Assembly (NCBI GenBank): GCA_963665045.2
Contig: CAXXJQ010000003.1
Location: 992,001-1,056,000, forward strand
Direction of reading: 5' to 3'
Source of the DNA: JAFGRU01 sp016934985
GTDB lineage: Bacteria; Desulfobacterota; Desulfuromonadia; Desulfuromonadales; JAAYDE01
DNA length: 64,000 nt
Made by a program: the position numbers and the translations under genes. The notes beneath the pieces are model-generated. The model did no database searches. It was not told the DNA's origin and saw nothing but the letters and a program-made list of their open reading frames with translations. This document shows, piece after piece, positions 27,688-36,814 of the stretch (position 1 is its first letter; each line of letters begins with the position of its first letter).

Positions 27688-28881
27688 TCAGGTTTTATCA
27701 TTTAACGCCTGAATTCCAGGTAGTTTTTTCCCTTCAAGAAATTCAAGCGAGGCGCCACCTCCCGTGGAGATATGGGTCATTTGACTCTGCAAGCCGGATT
27801 TTTTTACCGCCGCCATGGAATCGCCGCCGCCGATAATGGAAACGGCCTTGGAATCGGCAATGGCGCGGGCAACCGCCAGGGTTCCGGCGGCAAATTCATC
27901 CATTTCAAAAACTCCCATGGGACCGTTCCAGACAACGGTTCCTGCTGCAGTCAGAACCGTTGCGTAGCGTTTGATCGTATCCGGGCCGATATCCAGGCCC
28001 ATCCAGTCGGAAGGGAAATCACCGTTTTTGCAAATTTTATGGTCAACCCCTTCAGCCAGAGTTGGTGCTACCACGTGATCCTCGGGGAGAAGAAGCTGTA
28101 CGCCCTTATTATGGGCTTCTTTGAGAAGCTCTTTACAAAGTTCAAGCTGATCTTCCTGAACCAGAGATTTCCCTATTTCAATTCCCTGTGCCTTGAGGAA
28201 GGTGTAAGCCATGCCACCACCAATGAGAATAACATTGACCTTGGTCAGAAGGTTGCGGATAACCGGAATCTTATCCTTAGCTTTGGCGCCACCAAGAACG
28301 GCCACGAAAGGCCGTGCCGGTTGAGCAAGGGCCACTCCCAGGTAGCGGATCTCATCATCCATAAGGAAACCGGCCACGGCAGGATTCAGCATCTGGGCAA
28401 CGCCTTCCGTGGAGGAATGGGCTCTGTGGGCGGTGCCGAAAGCATCGTTGACATAGACATCAGCCAAACTGGCAAGTTGGCGGCTGAAAACATGATCGTT
28501 TTTTTCCTCTTCAGCATGAAAACGAACATTTTCAAGTAGTATGGCTTCACCCTCTTTCAGGGAATCGACCATGTTCTTGACTACAGGTCCGATGCAATCC
28601 GGTGCGAATTTAACTTCCTGTCCTAATAGCCCGCTCAAATGAGGAGCTACTGGAGCCAGGCTGTATTTCGGATTTGCCTCTCCCTTTGGACGGCCGAGAT
28701 GGGAAACGAGAATTAATTTGCCGCCCTGGTCGAGAATATAGCGGATGGTTTTAAGGGCAGCGACAATCCTGGAATCGTCTGTAATATGCCCTTCGCCATC
28801 CATGGGCACATTGAAATCGACCCGGCACAGGACCTTTTCACCCTTTAGGTCGACATCCTTCAAACTCATTTTATTATACAT
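27688..28881 (-). CDS. pgk: Phosphoglycerate kinase
   Basis: Transfers the acyl phosphate of 1,3-bisphosphoglycerate to ADP. About 397 residues from ATG 28881, which has CGGAGTG 8 bases upstream; an ATG at 28869 is also possible and the longer open frame to 28959 runs into the gap terminator. Substrate-binding VLCRVDFNVPMDGEG, LVSHLGRPKG and DDAFGTAHRAHSS are visible; nucleotide-binding GGAKAKDKIPVI, GPMGVFEM and the C-terminal GGGDSMAAV follow. Order gap-pgk-tpiA is standard. Confidence 0.97.
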   Translation of the reverse strand: MYNKMSLKDVDLKGEKVLCRVDFNVPMDGEGHITDDSRIVAALKTIRYILDQGGKLILVSHLGRPKGEANPKYSLAPVAPHLSGLLGQEVKFAPDCIGPVVKNMVDSLKEGEAILLENVRFHAEEEKNDHVFSRQLASLADVYVNDAFGTAHRAHSSTEGVAQMLNPAVAGFLMDDEIRYLGVALAQPARPFVAVLGGAKAKDKIPVIRNLLTKVNVILIGGGMAYTFLKAQGIEIGKSLVQEDQLELCKELLKEAHNKGVQLLLPEDHVVAPTLAEGVDHKICKNGDFPSDWMGLDIGPDTIKRYATVLTAAGTVVWNGPMGVFEMDEFAAGTLAVARAIADSKAVSIIGGGDSMAAVKKSGLQSQMTHISTGGGASLEFLEGKKLPGIQALNDKT

Positions 28882-28956
28882 GCTGTTCACTCCGTAATTA
28901 TAGCGAACCATGTTAAAAAAATATTTCGGCCTGTAAATTGGTTCCGGTGCTGAAAA

Positions 28957-28991
28957 CAAAAAGAGGCAGGAATTGCTCCTGCCTCTTTTTG
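28957..28991 (-). terminator. Terminator-like hairpin between gap and pgk
   Basis: Minus-strand AAAAAGAGGCAGGA and TCCTGCCTCTTTTT form a long stem with a 5-base loop and end in a T-rich run. Since pgk has no other obvious strong promoter, it may partly terminate gap transcripts and lower pgk-tpiA expression relative to gap (inference). Confidence 0.75.
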
Positions 28992-28996
28992 CCGTT

Positions 28997-29998
28997 TTAG
29001 CGTGAAGTAATGTACTTGATCAAATCGCAGATCCTGCCCGAATATCCCCACTCATTATCATACCAGGAAAGGACCTTAACCATATTGCCGTCGATAACGC
29101 GGGTAATGTCAGCGTCGAAAATGGAAGAATGAGGGTTGCCGTTATAATCGATGGAAACCAGCGGCAGATCACTGTACAGCAGAACCCCTTTAAGATCGGT
29201 ATCAGCTGCCTTTTTCATAGCAGCGTTGACCTCCTCGACGGTGGTTGATTTTTCGGTTTGTACTACCAGGTCCACGACCGACACATTGGGAGTCGGAACC
29301 CGGATAGCCATGCCGTCGAGTTTTCCCTGCAGGTGGGGGAGTACCAGAGCGACAGCCTTGGCAGCACCCGTCGTGGTAGGAATCATTGAGACTCCCGCGG
29401 CCCGGGCGCGGCGCAGATCTTTATGGGGAAGGTCGAGAACCTTCTGGTCGTTGGTGTAGGAGTGGATGGTCGTCATCAGACCCTTGACAATACCAAAGGA
29501 GTCGTCGAGAACCTTGGCAACCGGTGCAAGGCAGTTGGTGGTGCAGGAAGCGTTGGATATAACGAAATGTTTTTCCGGATCGTATTCGGTGTGATTGACC
29601 CCGACGACAAAGGTAGCGTCGACATTTTTTCCGGGGGCGCTGATAATGACACGTTTTGCGCCGGCTTCGAGATGTTTGGCGGCATCCTCACGTTTGGTAA
29701 ACCGTCCGGTAGACTCGATAACGATGTCGACGCCAAGTTGCCCCCAGGGCAGCGCGGCGGGGTTGGTTTCTTTGAATATCTGGATCTTTTTGCCGTTGAC
29801 GGTAATGCTGTCTTCCGCCGCTTCTACCGTCGCTTCGAAAATGCCGTGAACGGAATCGTATTTGAGAAGATGAGCCAGAGTAGGGGCGTCGGTCAGGTCG
29901 TTGATTGCAACGATGTCAATATCCGGAGTTTTTTGGGCAATGCGAAAAACAAGACGTCCGATACGACCAAATCCGTTAATTGCAACTTTTGTAGCCAT
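28997..29998 (-). CDS. gap: Glyceraldehyde-3-phosphate dehydrogenase, type I
   Basis: NAD-dependent phosphorylating dehydrogenase of glycolysis. 333 residues: the Rossmann start VAINGFGRIGRLVFR, NDLTDAPTLAHLLKYDSVHG, the catalytic cysteine in SNASCTTNCLAP (about 150-161), then HSYTNDQKVLD and WYDNEWGYS. NDLT after the second strand suggests NAD rather than NADP preference (inference). AGGAGGC precedes the ATG. First gene of the minus-strand glycolytic run, with its own promoter. Confidence 0.98.
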   Translation of the reverse strand: MATKVAINGFGRIGRLVFRIAQKTPDIDIVAINDLTDAPTLAHLLKYDSVHGIFEATVEAAEDSITVNGKKIQIFKETNPAALPWGQLGVDIVIESTGRFTKREDAAKHLEAGAKRVIISAPGKNVDATFVVGVNHTEYDPEKHFVISNASCTTNCLAPVAKVLDDSFGIVKGLMTTIHSYTNDQKVLDLPHKDLRRARAAGVSMIPTTTGAAKAVALVLPHLQGKLDGMAIRVPTPNVSVVDLVVQTEKSTTVEEVNAAMKKAADTDLKGVLLYSDLPLVSIDYNGNPHSSIFDADITRVIDGNMVKVLSWYDNEWGYSGRICDLIKYITSR

Positions 29999-30078
29999 GC
30001 GTTAGCCTCCTGACATAAATCGGTTCGGGGGAAAAACCACAATCACCTTAAAAATTAGAACTTTATTAAAATATGCGC

Positions 30079-30107
30079 ATAATAGCCAAATTGATTATCG
30101 GCGTCAA
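30079..30107 (-). promoter_or_regulatory. Sigma-70-type promoter for gap
   Basis: On the minus strand the -35 box TTGACG (30102-30107) and -10 box TATTAT (30079-30084) are separated by exactly 17 bases. The distance from the -10 box to the gap ATG is about 80 bases. A good match to the sigma-70 consensus, not tested. Confidence 0.72.
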
Positions 30108-30801
30108 TAGTCGATCGCCGCACCAGGTCTTTGGGAATGACCTGTTGCCCTTTTTTTGCCGATGTGATATCAAGGTTTTGGGAACTTGATAGGGAAGAGA
30201 GCCTAATTAATTTGTAATTTTCAGCTTATCGGCACAATGCCTCGCATCACCCATTCCAGGGGCCGCGTGAACCCATCCATGGGGCTTAACTGCCGCCATC
30301 CGGGCGGCAGATGCCCTTTCCATGGGAGACACGAGTCCTTGTGCTGAATAGTTACATTAATTTTAAGGTTTTCCATTATTTTTACAACCCTATTTATATA
30401 GAAATTATTAAGAAAAAAATCCACCTGGCTTACCACTACCGGAAAGGTGGATAAACTGGCTTCTCAGGTGTCGGGATATGGTAGTCTGGTAAGGGTTCCG
30501 ATTGATTCGCCATTTCAGTTTTATAGTTTTTTATTGCTATGAACGCTCGGACTTTGACACGCAAAGCCATGGGGATCTCGCCTTTAACACAGTTCACGGT
30601 TTTTAAATCAAAATTCGAAAAGAAAAATTTATCAGGGGATGTCAGACCGGAATAATTCCCTGATACAATTTCATGGCATACCGTCGTCGATCGGGCGGGC
30701 AACTTCAGGCTGGCAGGGCGAATTGTGATCAAAATGTCTGCCAAGGGAAGATTCCGTTTGGTTTTTGTCAGCATTTTTCAATACACTGGAGATTAGGAAA
30801 A
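30108..30801. other. Intergenic region between gap and the MBL-fold gene
   Basis: About 690 bases with no gene I can support. Two minus-strand open frames (30221-30436 and 30436-30774) have no recognisable features and unlike composition. The region holds a long imperfect inverted repeat (30266-30333). Confidence 0.4.
30266..30333. repeat. Palindromic intergenic repeat-like element
   Basis: Nested inverted repeat: outer CGTG/CACG, then CCATGG copies at each end with GGGC/GCCC, and an inner perfect stem CTGCCGCC with GGCGGCAG around a 5-base loop. No T run follows, so it is not a terminator. It resembles REP-type palindromic intergenic units. Only one copy was seen in this window. Confidence 0.5.
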
Positions 30802-31593
30802 TTGCGTGTCTGCCTGCTGGCCAGCGGAAGCAAAGGCAATTCGATTTTCATTGAGACAGAGGAGAGCCGGGTTCTGATTGATGTCGGGCTTTCGGCCCGT
30901 GAAATTGAAAAAAGACTGGCAGCCGTATCGGTTGAGGCTGCGGATATTGATGCCATTTTCGTTACCCACGAACACAGCGACCATGTGCGTGGTGTTATTC
31001 CCTTCTCCAACCGATTCAAGACTCCGGTGTATATTCATCACCAAACCCGCGAGGTTTTTCCTGACGGCAAACGGCTGAAGGTAGATCAGGAATTCGACAG
31101 CGGCGCATCGTTTCAACTCAAGGATATGGTCATAACCCCTTTTCCCATTACCCATGACGCCGTTGCACCTGTCGGTTTCACTGTCGAGACAGCTCAGGGA
31201 AAGATCGGGGTGGCCACTGATCTTGGCATTGCCACGCGCCTTGTCGTTGAGCAATTGAAAAACTCCCGTATCCTGGTCCTTGAGTCCAATCACGACGATG
31301 ATATGCTGCGTGACGGACCTTACCCATGGGTGTTGAAACAGCGTATTCGCAGCCGCCACGGCCATCTTTCCAACAACGCCTCGGCGGAACTGTTGACGAG
31401 CTTGCTCTGGGATAACCTTGAAGCGGTTTTTCTGGCTCATTTGAGTGAACAGAACAACCGTCCGGCGCTGGCTGAACAGGCGGCCCGGGGGGTATTGAAA
31501 AATAATGGTCTCTGTTCACCCATACTGGCGGTTGGCAGTCAGGCCGCACCGAGCCTGTGTTTTAATCTCAAAAATGGCAGATTCAACCATTAA
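30802..31593 (+). CDS. MBL-fold metal-dependent hydrolase, YycJ/WalJ-like
   Basis: 263-residue metallo-beta-lactamase-fold protein. The start TTG 30802 gives the family-typical opening RVCLLASGSKGNSIFI; GATTAGGAAAA lies upstream. Metal-binding VTHEHSDHVRG (about 53-63, HxHxDH), then ITHDAVAPVGF and ATDLG are seen, and the HLSEQNNRP end segment. YycJ-type proteins are proposed to act in DNA repair or replication-linked cell-wall control; nuclease activity is not shown here. It is 30 bases upstream of purB. Confidence 0.85.
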   Translation: MRVCLLASGSKGNSIFIETEESRVLIDVGLSAREIEKRLAAVSVEAADIDAIFVTHEHSDHVRGVIPFSNRFKTPVYIHHQTREVFPDGKRLKVDQEFDSGASFQLKDMVITPFPITHDAVAPVGFTVETAQGKIGVATDLGIATRLVVEQLKNSRILVLESNHDDDMLRDGPYPWVLKQRIRSRHGHLSNNASAELLTSLLWDNLEAVFLAHLSEQNNRPALAEQAARGVLKNNGLCSPILAVGSQAAPSLCFNLKNGRFNH

Positions 31594-31623
31594 AATGCCT
31601 CTTTCAAGAGAGGAGTTGACAGC

Positions 31624-32937
31624 GTGATAGAACGTTACACCCGCAAGGAAATGGCCAGCATCTGGGAGGCGGAGAATCGCTTTCGCATCTGGCTTGAAAT
31701 CGAAACCCTGGCCTGTGAGCGCCAAGCACAGCTTGGGGTGATCCCCAAAGAGGCGGTCCCCGTTATTCGCGAAAAGGGTGATTTTGATATCGCCCGCATT
31801 GCCGAGATCGAGGAAGAAGTCAAGCATGACGTTATCGCCTTTTTGACCTCCGTGGCTGAATATGTCGGTCCTGAGGCCCGTTTCATCCACCAGGGCATGA
31901 CCTCTTCCGACATTCTCGACACCTGCTTCTCGGTTCAGTTGAAGCAGGCCGCTGAAGAACTGATTAAAGACCTGGCCATGCTTCTTGAGTCAATTCGGGA
32001 GCGGGCCTGGGAGCACAAAGATTCGGTGTGTATCGGGCGCTCCCACGGTATTCACGCCGAACCTGTCACTTTCGGGCTCAAGCTCGCAGGCTGGTATGCG
32101 GAGATGGAGCGCAATCTGGAACGGCTTCGCCAGGCCCGTGACAACATCGCCACCGGCGCCATTTCCGGGGCCGTGGGCACCTATGCCAATATCGACCCCA
32201 GTGTCGAAACCTATGTCTGTGAAAAAATGGGGCTCAAGCCCGAACCTATTTCAACCCAGGTTATTCCCCGGGACCGCCATGCCGAATATTTCTGCACTTT
32301 GGCGGTTATTGCCTCGTCTGTGGAGAGGATTGCAATAGAAATCCGCCATCTGCAGCGTACCGAGGTGCTTGAAGTGGAGGAATATTTTTCCAAGGGCCAG
32401 AAGGGCTCCTCGGCCATGCCTCATAAACGCAACCCGGTCCTCACTGAAAACATCACCGGTTTGGCCCGCCTGGTCCGCAGTTTTGCCTTCCCGGCCCTGG
32501 AGAACGTTGCCCTTTGGCATGAGCGGGATATCTCCCATTCCTCTGTGGAGCGCAATATCGGCCCTGATGCAACTGTTACCCTCGATTTTATCCTGCGCCG
32601 CCTCAACAGCGTGGTTAAAAACCTGGTGGTCTATCCCCAGCGCATGCTCGACAATATGAACCGCACCCATGGCCTGATATTCTCCCAGCGGGTGCTTCTT
32701 GCTCTGACCCAGGCCGGCACCTCGCGGGAAGATGCCTATCGTCTTGTACAGCGCAACGCCATGCGGGTCTGGGAAGAGGACAAGGATTTCCTGGAGGAGC
32801 TCCTCAACGACGCCGAAGTAAAGGCAGCCCTGGGGGAAGAGGGGATCCGCGAAGTTTTCGACCTCAATTATCATCTCGCCCATGTCGACACCATTTTTGA
32901 ACGGGTGTTCGGCAAAAAGTCGGCAACGGAGCAGTAA
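31624..32937 (+). CDS. purB: Adenylosuccinate lyase
   Basis: Cleaves SAICAR to AICAR and adenylosuccinate to AMP in purine synthesis. 437 residues with GTG start after GAGAGGAG. Fumarase/aspartase-superfamily motifs are visible: QGMTSSDILDTC (about 88-99), the catalytic His in GRSHGIHAEP (about 137-146), and the signature GSSAMPHKRNP (about 261-271) on the flexible loop. First of the purB-purL-purQ-purF run; 4 bases to purL. Confidence 0.97.
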   Translation: MIERYTRKEMASIWEAENRFRIWLEIETLACERQAQLGVIPKEAVPVIREKGDFDIARIAEIEEEVKHDVIAFLTSVAEYVGPEARFIHQGMTSSDILDTCFSVQLKQAAEELIKDLAMLLESIRERAWEHKDSVCIGRSHGIHAEPVTFGLKLAGWYAEMERNLERLRQARDNIATGAISGAVGTYANIDPSVETYVCEKMGLKPEPISTQVIPRDRHAEYFCTLAVIASSVERIAIEIRHLQRTEVLEVEEYFSKGQKGSSAMPHKRNPVLTENITGLARLVRSFAFPALENVALWHERDISHSSVERNIGPDATVTLDFILRRLNSVVKNLVVYPQRMLDNMNRTHGLIFSQRVLLALTQAGTSREDAYRLVQRNAMRVWEEDKDFLEELLNDAEVKAALGEEGIREVFDLNYHLAHVDTIFERVFGKKSATEQ

Positions 32938-32941
32938 AGCC

Positions 32942-35923
32942 ATGGCCTGGAGAATTGAAATCGGTCTTAAAAATGGGAGCAGGGACGCCCGCGGCGACCG
33001 TGTAAGGCGCGAGCTTGAACAGAACTTCGGATTGTGCCTGGAGGATGTCCGCACCGTGGATGTCTACACCGTGGATGCCAACCTTACTGATGATGAATTA
33101 GCAGCCGCGGCCCAGGGCCCGTTCTGCGATCCGGTTATTCAGGAAGCTTCCATCAACCGGCCTTTGGCCACGGATTTCAACGTCCTTGTTGAAGTCGGCT
33201 TCCGGCCAGGCGTCACTGATAATGTCGGTCGCACCGCCCGGGAGGCCATTCAGCATCTGACCGGCCGTCCATTTGCCCCGGGCGAGGCGGTTTACACGTC
33301 GGTTCAATACCTGCTCAAGGGCAACCTGACCAAGGAACAGGCCCACAAGGTGGCCGCCGACTATCTCGCCAACGAATTGATCCAGACCTGTCTGGTGGTG
33401 TCGCGCTCTGAATTCGACAGCCAAAGCGGAATGCAGGTACGTATCCCCAAGGTGACCGCCAGCGCTTCCGTGCACATCGACGAGGTCGATCTCGATGTCG
33501 CCGATGCCGTGCTGCTGGAGATCAGCCGCGAGCGCATGCTGGCCCTCAGTCTCCTGGAGATGCAGAAGATCAAAGGTTACTTCGCCCAAAAAGAGGTAAT
33601 TGACGCCCGCCGAGGCGTCGGCCTCGGTGATAAACTGACCGACGCCGAACTTGAAGCCCTGGCCCAGACCTGGAGTGAACACTGCAAGCACAAAATCTTT
33701 TCCTCGCGTATCGATTACCAGGATGAAACGGGCACAAGCGAAACCATCGATTCAATCTTCAAGACCTATGTCGTCGGCGCCACCGAAGCGGTGCGCAAAA
33801 AGAAAGGTGAGCGCGACATCTGCCTGTCGGTGTTCAAGGATAACGCCGGGGTCATCCGTTTCAATGACGATTGGAGCCTGGTCTTCAAGGTTGAAACCCA
33901 CAACTCACCCAGTGCCCTCGATCCCTACGGTGGTGCTCTGACCGGCATTGTCGGGGTCAACCGCGACTCCTTTGGCACCGGCCAGGGGGCGAGCCTGCTC
34001 TTCAACACCGATGTTTTCTGTTTCGCCTCACCTTTTTTCGAGGACGAGCTGCCGCCGCGCCTGCTCCATCCCCGGCGTATTTTCGAGGGGGTGGTGTCGG
34101 GTGTCGAACATGGCGGCAACAAGAGCGGCATTCCCACTGTCAATGGCTCCATTGTCTTTCATCCCCGTTTTCTCGGCAAACCTCTGGTCTATTGCGGCAC
34201 CGGAGCGATCATGCCTGCTGTAATCAACGGCAAGCCCGGCCACGAAAAAATATCTCAAAAAGGGGATCGCATTGTCATGGTCGGCGGGCGCATCGGCAAA
34301 GACGGCATTCACGGCGCCACCTTTTCGTCTGAGGAACTTCACGAGGGTTCGCCTGTCACCGCTGTCCAGATCGGCGATCCCATTACCCAACGACGCATGT
34401 TCGATTTTCTCCTCATTGCCCGTGACCGCGGCCTCTACAATTCCATTACCGACAACGGCGCCGGCGGTCTTTCCTCCTCCGTCGGAGAGATGGCGGAGGA
34501 TACGGGCGGCTTTGAGCTCCATCTCGATCGCTGTCCCTTGAAGTATTCCGGCCTCCAGCCATGGGAGATTCTTATTTCCGAAGCCCAGGAGCGCATGACC
34601 CTTGCCGTACCGCCGGGAAAAATCGCCGAATTCCTGCAGCTCGCCCGGGACATGGAGGTCGAGGCCACAGATCTGGGTGAATTTACCGACAGCGGCTATT
34701 TCCACTGTCTCTTTGAGGGCAGGACGGTCACCTACCTGAAAATGGATTTTCTCCATAATGGCGTGCCCCAGATGCAAGTCGAGGCCCGCTGGCAGACCTG
34801 CACGGCAAGCGAGCCTGAGTTCCCCCAACCGGCCGACCTTGCCGCCACCCTGTGTGCCATGCTCGGGCGCCTCAACATCTGCTCCAAAGAGAGCGTGGTG
34901 CGCCGTTATGACCATGAGGTCAAGGCCGGCAGCGTCATCAAGCCGCTGACCGGGATCGACAACGACGGCCCTTCCGATGCTGCTGTCATCCGTCCATTGA
35001 GCGACAGCTTCGAAGGCGTGGTCGTGGCCCACGGCATCTGTCCCCGCTACAGCGACATCGACTCTTACCACATGATGGCCAATGCCGTTGACGAGGCCCT
35101 GCGCAACTATGTCGCCGTAGGCGGCGATGTCGAGCATGTGGCCGGGCTCGACAACTTCTGCTGGTGCGACCCGATCCGAAGTGAAAAGAATCCCGACGGC
35201 GCCTACAAGGCGGCCCAGCTGGTGCGCACCAACAAAGCCCTTTACGATTACTGTGTTGCCTTTGAGGTGCCCTTGATCTCCGGCAAGGATTCCATGAAAA
35301 ATGACTACCAGATCGGTACCACCAAGATTTCCATCCCGCCGACGGTCCTCTTTTCGGTTATCGGGAAAATCACCGACGTGCGCCGTGCAGTCAGCATGGA
35401 TGTCAAGCATGCGGGCGACCTGGTTTATCTTCTTGGCCGTACCCGGCCCGAACTGGGCGGTTCCGAGTATTACGACCTGTGTGGTTTTCTCGGTCGGAGC
35501 GTTCCCGAGGTTGATGCCGCCTATGCCCGTAACCTCTTTACTCTTATCAACCGGGCTCAACAGGAAGGACTCATCGCATCCTGCCATGACCTTTCCGATG
35601 GCGGGCTTGGTGTTGCCCTTGCTGAAAGCGCATTCGCCGGCGGCCTGGGGCTGGAGATCGACCTTGGCGGAATTACAGTCGCGGAGGCCATGCGTGATGA
35701 CCTGCTGCTTTTCTCAGAAACCCCGAGCCGCTTTCTGGTCACCGTGCGTCCTGAAAATCACCGCCGCTTCGAGTCGCTTTTCAGCCGCACCGATGTTTCC
35801 CAAATCGGCAACGTCTTGAGTAACAATGATTTTATTATTAAAGGTCGGAATGGAGAGGCCCTCATTCGGAGCGATATCCATACCCTGAAACAGGCTTGGC
35901 AAGCGCCGCTGAAAGGGCTTTGA
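32942..35923 (+). CDS. purL: Phosphoribosylformylglycinamidine synthase, PurL with PurS-like N-terminal domain
   Basis: ATP-dependent synthase subunit converting FGAR to FGAM. 993 residues, longer than small PurL (about 740) but without the C-terminal glutaminase of large PurL (about 1300). Residues 1-170 resemble duplicated PurS-like modules (IEIGLKNGSRDARGDRV; VEVGFRPGVTDNVGRTA). The synthase core follows: TWSEHCKHKIF, FKVETHNSPSALDPYGGA, GKDGIHGATFSSEE, ITDNGAGGLSSSVGEM and SGKDSMKND. The start is ATG 32942, 4 bases after purB, rather than an upstream in-frame ATG at 32882 inside purB. Glutaminase is supplied by the adjacent purQ. Confidence 0.95.
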   Translation: MAWRIEIGLKNGSRDARGDRVRRELEQNFGLCLEDVRTVDVYTVDANLTDDELAAAAQGPFCDPVIQEASINRPLATDFNVLVEVGFRPGVTDNVGRTAREAIQHLTGRPFAPGEAVYTSVQYLLKGNLTKEQAHKVAADYLANELIQTCLVVSRSEFDSQSGMQVRIPKVTASASVHIDEVDLDVADAVLLEISRERMLALSLLEMQKIKGYFAQKEVIDARRGVGLGDKLTDAELEALAQTWSEHCKHKIFSSRIDYQDETGTSETIDSIFKTYVVGATEAVRKKKGERDICLSVFKDNAGVIRFNDDWSLVFKVETHNSPSALDPYGGALTGIVGVNRDSFGTGQGASLLFNTDVFCFASPFFEDELPPRLLHPRRIFEGVVSGVEHGGNKSGIPTVNGSIVFHPRFLGKPLVYCGTGAIMPAVINGKPGHEKISQKGDRIVMVGGRIGKDGIHGATFSSEELHEGSPVTAVQIGDPITQRRMFDFLLIARDRGLYNSITDNGAGGLSSSVGEMAEDTGGFELHLDRCPLKYSGLQPWEILISEAQERMTLAVPPGKIAEFLQLARDMEVEATDLGEFTDSGYFHCLFEGRTVTYLKMDFLHNGVPQMQVEARWQTCTASEPEFPQPADLAATLCAMLGRLNICSKESVVRRYDHEVKAGSVIKPLTGIDNDGPSDAAVIRPLSDSFEGVVVAHGICPRYSDIDSYHMMANAVDEALRNYVAVGGDVEHVAGLDNFCWCDPIRSEKNPDGAYKAAQLVRTNKALYDYCVAFEVPLISGKDSMKNDYQIGTTKISIPPTVLFSVIGKITDVRRAVSMDVKHAGDLVYLLGRTRPELGGSEYYDLCGFLGRSVPEVDAAYARNLFTLINRAQQEGLIASCHDLSDGGLGVALAESAFAGGLGLEIDLGGITVAEAMRDDLLLFSETPSRFLVTVRPENHRRFESLFSRTDVSQIGNVLSNNDFIIKGRNGEALIRSDIHTLKQAWQAPLKGL

Positions 35924-35925
35924 AT

Positions 35926-36756
35926 ATGGCAAAAAAAGTTCGCGCCATCATAATCTCAGGCAATGGCGTCAACTGTGAGCAGGAGATGGCTCTGGCCTGC
36001 CGCCGTGGCGGCGCAGATGTCGTTGACATCGTTCACATCGGTGAACTTCTGGCGGGCCGGGCCCAGCTGGAGGACTACCATTTTCTCAACTTTCCCGGAG
36101 GTTTTCTTGACGGGGATGATCTCGGAAGCGCCAAGGCCGGGGCCAACCGTATCCTGCATGCGGCGGTCCGCGACCGGGAGGGGCGGCTGGCGGAGCAGGT
36201 CCAGGCCTTCATATCCGACAGGAAACTGATTATTGGAGTTTGCAACGGTTTTCAGTTAATGGTTAAAATGGGTTTGTTGCCGGCACTGGATGGCCGCTAT
36301 GGTGATCAGAGTGTAACCCTGACCTTTAACGACTGCGGCCGCTTTGAAGATCGCTGGACCTCTCTCAAGGTTGATCCGGTGTCTCCCTGTATTTATACCC
36401 GCGGCCTGGAAAACCTCTATTTCCCTGTGCGCCACGGGGAGGGAAAATTCGTGGTTCGCTCCTCCGAGGTATTGAACCAGTTGGAGGATAAACATCTGGC
36501 TGTGTTGAAATACACCGATCCCGACTTTCAGGCGCCGACCATGGAATATCCGTTCAACCCTAACGGCTCGGTGGGCGCTGTTGCCGGTATCTGCGACGAA
36601 AGCGGACGCCTGTTCGGGCTGATGCCCCATCCGGAAGCTTACCTCCATCGGACCCATCATCCGCGCTGGACCCGGGAGCCCGATCTTGCCGAAGAGGGCA
36701 TGGGGGTGGGGATATTTCGCAATGCGGTCGAGTATATTCGCTCCACACTGCTTTAA
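35926..36756 (+). CDS. purQ: Phosphoribosylformylglycinamidine synthase glutaminase subunit
   Basis: Class I glutamine amidotransferase supplying ammonia to PurL. 276 residues, beginning MAKKVRAIIISGNGVNCEQE. Oxyanion-type FPGGFLDGDDLGS (about 55-67), the nucleophile Cys in GVCNGFQLMVKMG (about 104-116) and the catalytic His/Glu in LMPHPEAYLHRTHHP (about 231-245) are visible. Longer than the 225-residue PurQ of Bacillus. ATG 35926 is 2 bases after the purL stop; an upstream in-frame ATG (35896) lies inside purL. Confidence 0.95.
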   Translation: MAKKVRAIIISGNGVNCEQEMALACRRGGADVVDIVHIGELLAGRAQLEDYHFLNFPGGFLDGDDLGSAKAGANRILHAAVRDREGRLAEQVQAFISDRKLIIGVCNGFQLMVKMGLLPALDGRYGDQSVTLTFNDCGRFEDRWTSLKVDPVSPCIYTRGLENLYFPVRHGEGKFVVRSSEVLNQLEDKHLAVLKYTDPDFQAPTMEYPFNPNGSVGAVAGICDESGRLFGLMPHPEAYLHRTHHPRWTREPDLAEEGMGVGIFRNAVEYIRSTLL

Positions 36757-36814
36757 AAAGAGCATCACTGAACAAGGGGTGGGAATTCCCCTGCCCAGCA
36801 AAAAGAAGAGTGCT

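Noticed and set aside
30540..30610. ACGCAAAGCC followed by ATGGGG, like the core of a GEMM (c-di-GMP) riboswitch
   Set aside because: The other half of the motif (GCAAACC before it and the AGCCGGG segment after it) is absent.
30221..30774. Two minus-strand open frames upstream of the MBL-fold gene
   Set aside because: No recognisable domain, no clear binding site, and one contains the palindromic element.
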